A stretch of DNA of 64,000 nt, from NCBI GenBank assembly GCA_024690425.1, contig JAILCT010000171.1:1-64000 (forward strand), given 5' to 3'. Shown here piece after piece: positions 62,273 to 64,000 of this stretch. The stretch's first letter is position 1; every line of letters begins with the position of its first letter. Under the pieces are notes generated by a model, which worked only from the letters and a program-made list of their open reading frames with translations, was not told the DNA's origin and ran no database searches. The stretch comes from Lachnospiraceae bacterium. GTDB lineage: Bacteria; Bacillota_A; Clostridia; Lachnospirales; Lachnospiraceae. Both the position numbers and the translations under genes were made by a program.

Positions 62273-64000
62273 TCAGAAAAGCTTTTTACCCGATCCTTCA
62301 ATCGATGCGAAGGGTCCCGGGATGATATCAGCCCCCCTGTGGCCGCCCAGGAAATCATAGTCAAAGGTTATCGGAGTCCCGTCCGGATTCTCAAATCTCT
62401 GCTGCGGTTCGAATGCCCTTCCGAGGGTATACGTCGAGATCATGTCTGTCCTGAACCCATCGAGGAACTCATAGATATTGGTATCCAGGAAATAACCACC
62501 ATCCTTCTCAACCAGGTCCACATGGACCCCTCCCGATTTATCCTTAAAGGCGTTCTTCTCATTCTTCCAGGGAACCGCCCCTTCAAAATACGCATTTCCG
62601 TCTATCCATACCGGAAGGTGTGCAAAATGAGCATCCTCATACTTCATCATTATGGGATGTTTCTCATCCAGATCAAACTTGAGTATCCATTCATCATAAG
62701 TGGGATATTCATCAAAGCACCAGGTTCCGGTCTTCCTGTTCTCTGTATACTTCTTGTCCGGCTCCGAATCATTCATCAGTACCAGATCCTCAGACGGCCA
62801 CTTCTGTATAAATATATTGTTGTAGATACGGTCGTCTCCGTGGAGGATCGTCATAAAGCCCATGACCTCTGTCCTGTGGGGCATATGGTAGGGTGTATAC
62901 CTCCAGGTGGTCCCGTCTCCGACCATGGTGAATGCACCGGCACACAGGTTATGGACCATTGCCACGCCCTGAGTTGCTATCCTTAATGAAACATCGGACA
63001 GTAATATATTGTTGTCGATAAGAGTCGGACCGTGGGAGACCTCGACAAATATATCCTGACAGGTCATGCCGCCCTCCAGCTGCTTGGCATAATCAGGGCG
63101 CTGGTTATCATGCAGGAGGTTCTGGGTGATCCTCGTTCCCTGCGCTTCCCAGTCACACCAGATACCCATCGTACAGTGGTGGATATGGTTCCGTCTCATG
63201 ATGACATCGATAGCGGCATGCATCTTGATACCTGCTATCTCGGCTCCTCCCAGTTCCATCATATTGTTGATATGGTGGATATGGTTGTCTTCTATCATGC
63301 TGAAGGCACCGCCCATACGGCCGATGATACCGCCCTGCTGGCAGTGGTGGATATTGTTCCGCCTTATTATATGTCCGCCGATCTTCTCCTTGAGCCAGCC
63401 GTAGTACTGGCCGCGGCATACCGAATCACGCTCCATCTGGGTCGGGCTCTTCACATGGTTGTATGTAAAGTAGTGATCGTTCTCGGGATCATAGTAGCGG
63501 CCCACACATATCCCGGCACATTTGCTTCCCCATATCTCACAGTCCTCTATTATCCATCCCTTGCTCCAGTGGGGACTTATCATACCGTCCTGGTAGGCAG
63601 CCGGAGGCGCCCAGGTCGTTGCGGCCTTGTTGATATTAAAGCCGTTTACGGTAATGTAACCCCTGCCTTCTTCCTTCGGCATAAAACACTGGCGGCGGAC
63701 CGTGATCTCAACATTTTCTTTTGCCGGGTCGGCTCCGCCGAAATTAGCGTAGATGACCGTCTCATCCGTTTCTTCATCCTGGCATGCATACCATTTAAGC
63801 CGCGATTCCTCGGGTTCCCATGAGCACTCGTTGATACCGGCTTCTTCACATTCTTCAAGCGTTACCGCTTCGTAAAGTGCCCGGTCATTTAACCACACAC
63901 ATCCCGTATGCTTGTTAGGAGTCGCAAAATACCAGTCCCCGTAAACGATCGTCGTGTAGGGATTATAATCGCCGAATAACCCGTTTTTAACCCTTGTTAC
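62273..64000 (-). CDS. GH120 beta-xylosidase (5' end outside window)
   Basis: The frame is open to base 64000 with no stop, so the N-terminus is missing; 575 codons are visible. From memory of the family it resembles the GH120 beta-xylosidase XylC of Thermoanaerobacterium: SKGWIIED, GGAFSMIEDNHIHHI, EIAGIKMHAAIDV, GIWCDWEAQGTR, DIFVEVSHGP, YHMPHRTEV and GDDRIYNNIF, giving a right-handed parallel beta-helix. The nucleophile Asp is encoded at 63152-63154 (CDWEAQG) and the acid/base Glu at 63041-63043 (FVEVSHG). They are 37 residues apart, against 23 in XylC, so about 14 residues are inserted between them. It would release xylose from xylo-oligosaccharides. An internal GTG at 63898 is not the start. 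Confidence 0.88.
   Translation of the reverse strand, partial: VTRVKNGLFGDYNPYTTIVYGDWYFATPNKHTGCVWLNDRALYEAVTLEECEEAGINECSWEPEESRLKWYACQDEETDETVIYANFGGADPAKENVEITVRRQCFMPKEEGRGYITVNGFNINKAATTWAPPAAYQDGMISPHWSKGWIIEDCEIWGSKCAGICVGRYYDPENDHYFTYNHVKSPTQMERDSVCRGQYYGWLKEKIGGHIIRRNNIHHCQQGGIIGRMGGAFSMIEDNHIHHINNMMELGGAEIAGIKMHAAIDVIMRRNHIHHCTMGIWCDWEAQGTRITQNLLHDNQRPDYAKQLEGGMTCQDIFVEVSHGPTLIDNNILLSDVSLRIATQGVAMVHNLCAGAFTMVGDGTTWRYTPYHMPHRTEVMGFMTILHGDDRIYNNIFIQKWPSEDLVLMNDSEPDKKYTENRKTGTWCFDEYPTYDEWILKFDLDEKHPIMMKYEDAHFAHLPVWIDGNAYFEGAVPWKNEKNAFKDKSGGVHVDLVEKDGGYFLDTNIYEFLDGFRTDMISTYTLGRAFEPQQRFENPDGTPITFDYDFLGGHRGADIIPGPFASIEGSGKKLF

Noticed and set aside
62273..63898. GTG at 63898 as the true start of the beta-helix protein
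   Set aside because: The frame stays open to the window edge and the upstream residues (GDWYFATPNKHTGCVWLND) resemble the GH120 family, so the gene continues beyond 64000.
1..64000. Mobile elements, CRISPR arrays, tRNA or rRNA genes
   Set aside because: No transposase, integrase, regularly spaced repeats or cloverleaf-like sequence was recognised by reading both strands.

Overview
The window looks like a stretch of chromosome from an anaerobic, plant-fibre-degrading Firmicute, most probably Lachnospiraceae (Butyrivibrio-like). This is inferred from strong AGGAGG-type ribosome binding sites, many Cys-anchored lipoproteins, moderate GC by eye, a Firmicute-type glycerol operon with a DUF1667 domain, GH115 and GH120 xylan enzymes, and many large sensor proteins. 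No rRNA, tRNA, CRISPR array, insertion sequence or phage gene was recognised. The DNA is almost fully coding and no gap exceeds 300 bases.

Layout. (1) 1-6525, minus strand: uxuA, uxuB, a GntR/FCD regulator, a GH115 alpha-glucuronidase and the first codons of a MATE-type transporter. A 16-bp palindromic operator lies upstream. (2) 6673-11184, minus: potABCD polyamine ABC transporter. (3) 11328-13694, plus: cytosolic LacI-type sensor fused to GGDEF. (4) 13717-25473, minus: an eleven-gene hexuronate operon, dctPQM (TRAP) - YcxB-like - gntR - uxaC - kdgA - kdgK - kduI - uxaB - uxaA. (5) 25727-28545, plus: kduD coupled to a second LacI-sensor/GGDEF protein. (6) 28523-34085, minus: NuoG-type formate dehydrogenase, its GltD-like flavoprotein partner, kdgF and a second paralogous gntR. 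(7) 34306-37058, plus: sugar-binding lipoprotein plus membrane diguanylate cyclase; then a minus-strand SASA-type esterase. (8) 39144-43645, plus: glpK and two FAD oxidoreductases. (9) 43739-46375, plus: a secreted protein of unknown function, a CPA2 antiporter and an SDR. (10) 46454-51336, plus: membrane/beta-propeller/HD-GYP fusion coupled to a BMP-type lipoprotein. (11) 51347-59719, minus: two hybrid kinases (one carrying a DegV domain), a response regulator and a chemoreceptor. (12) 59831-62132, minus: amino-acid ABC transporter. (13) 62273-64000, minus: GH120 beta-xylosidase, running off the window.

How it fits together. GH115, GH120 and the esterase would strip glucuronoxylan. The TRAP system would import uronates. 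UxaC/UxuB/UxuA (glucuronate branch), UxaC/UxaB/UxaA (galacturonate branch) and KdgF/KduI/KduD (unsaturated uronate branch) converge on 2-keto-3-deoxygluconate, which KdgK and KdgA split to pyruvate and glyceraldehyde-3-phosphate. Two very similar GntR regulators appear to share an ACTGACATGTCAGT-like operator found three times at each of two promoters, with the best palindrome in the -35/-10 spacer in both.

The most unusual theme is c-di-GMP signalling wired to sugar sensing. Three diguanylate cyclases (two with HTH-less LacI-type sensor domains, one beside a sugar-binding lipoprotein) and one HD-GYP phosphodiesterase lie in and around the uronate genes. The other standout is a hybrid histidine kinase with a DegV (fatty-acid-binding fold) domain between its receiver and HPt domains.
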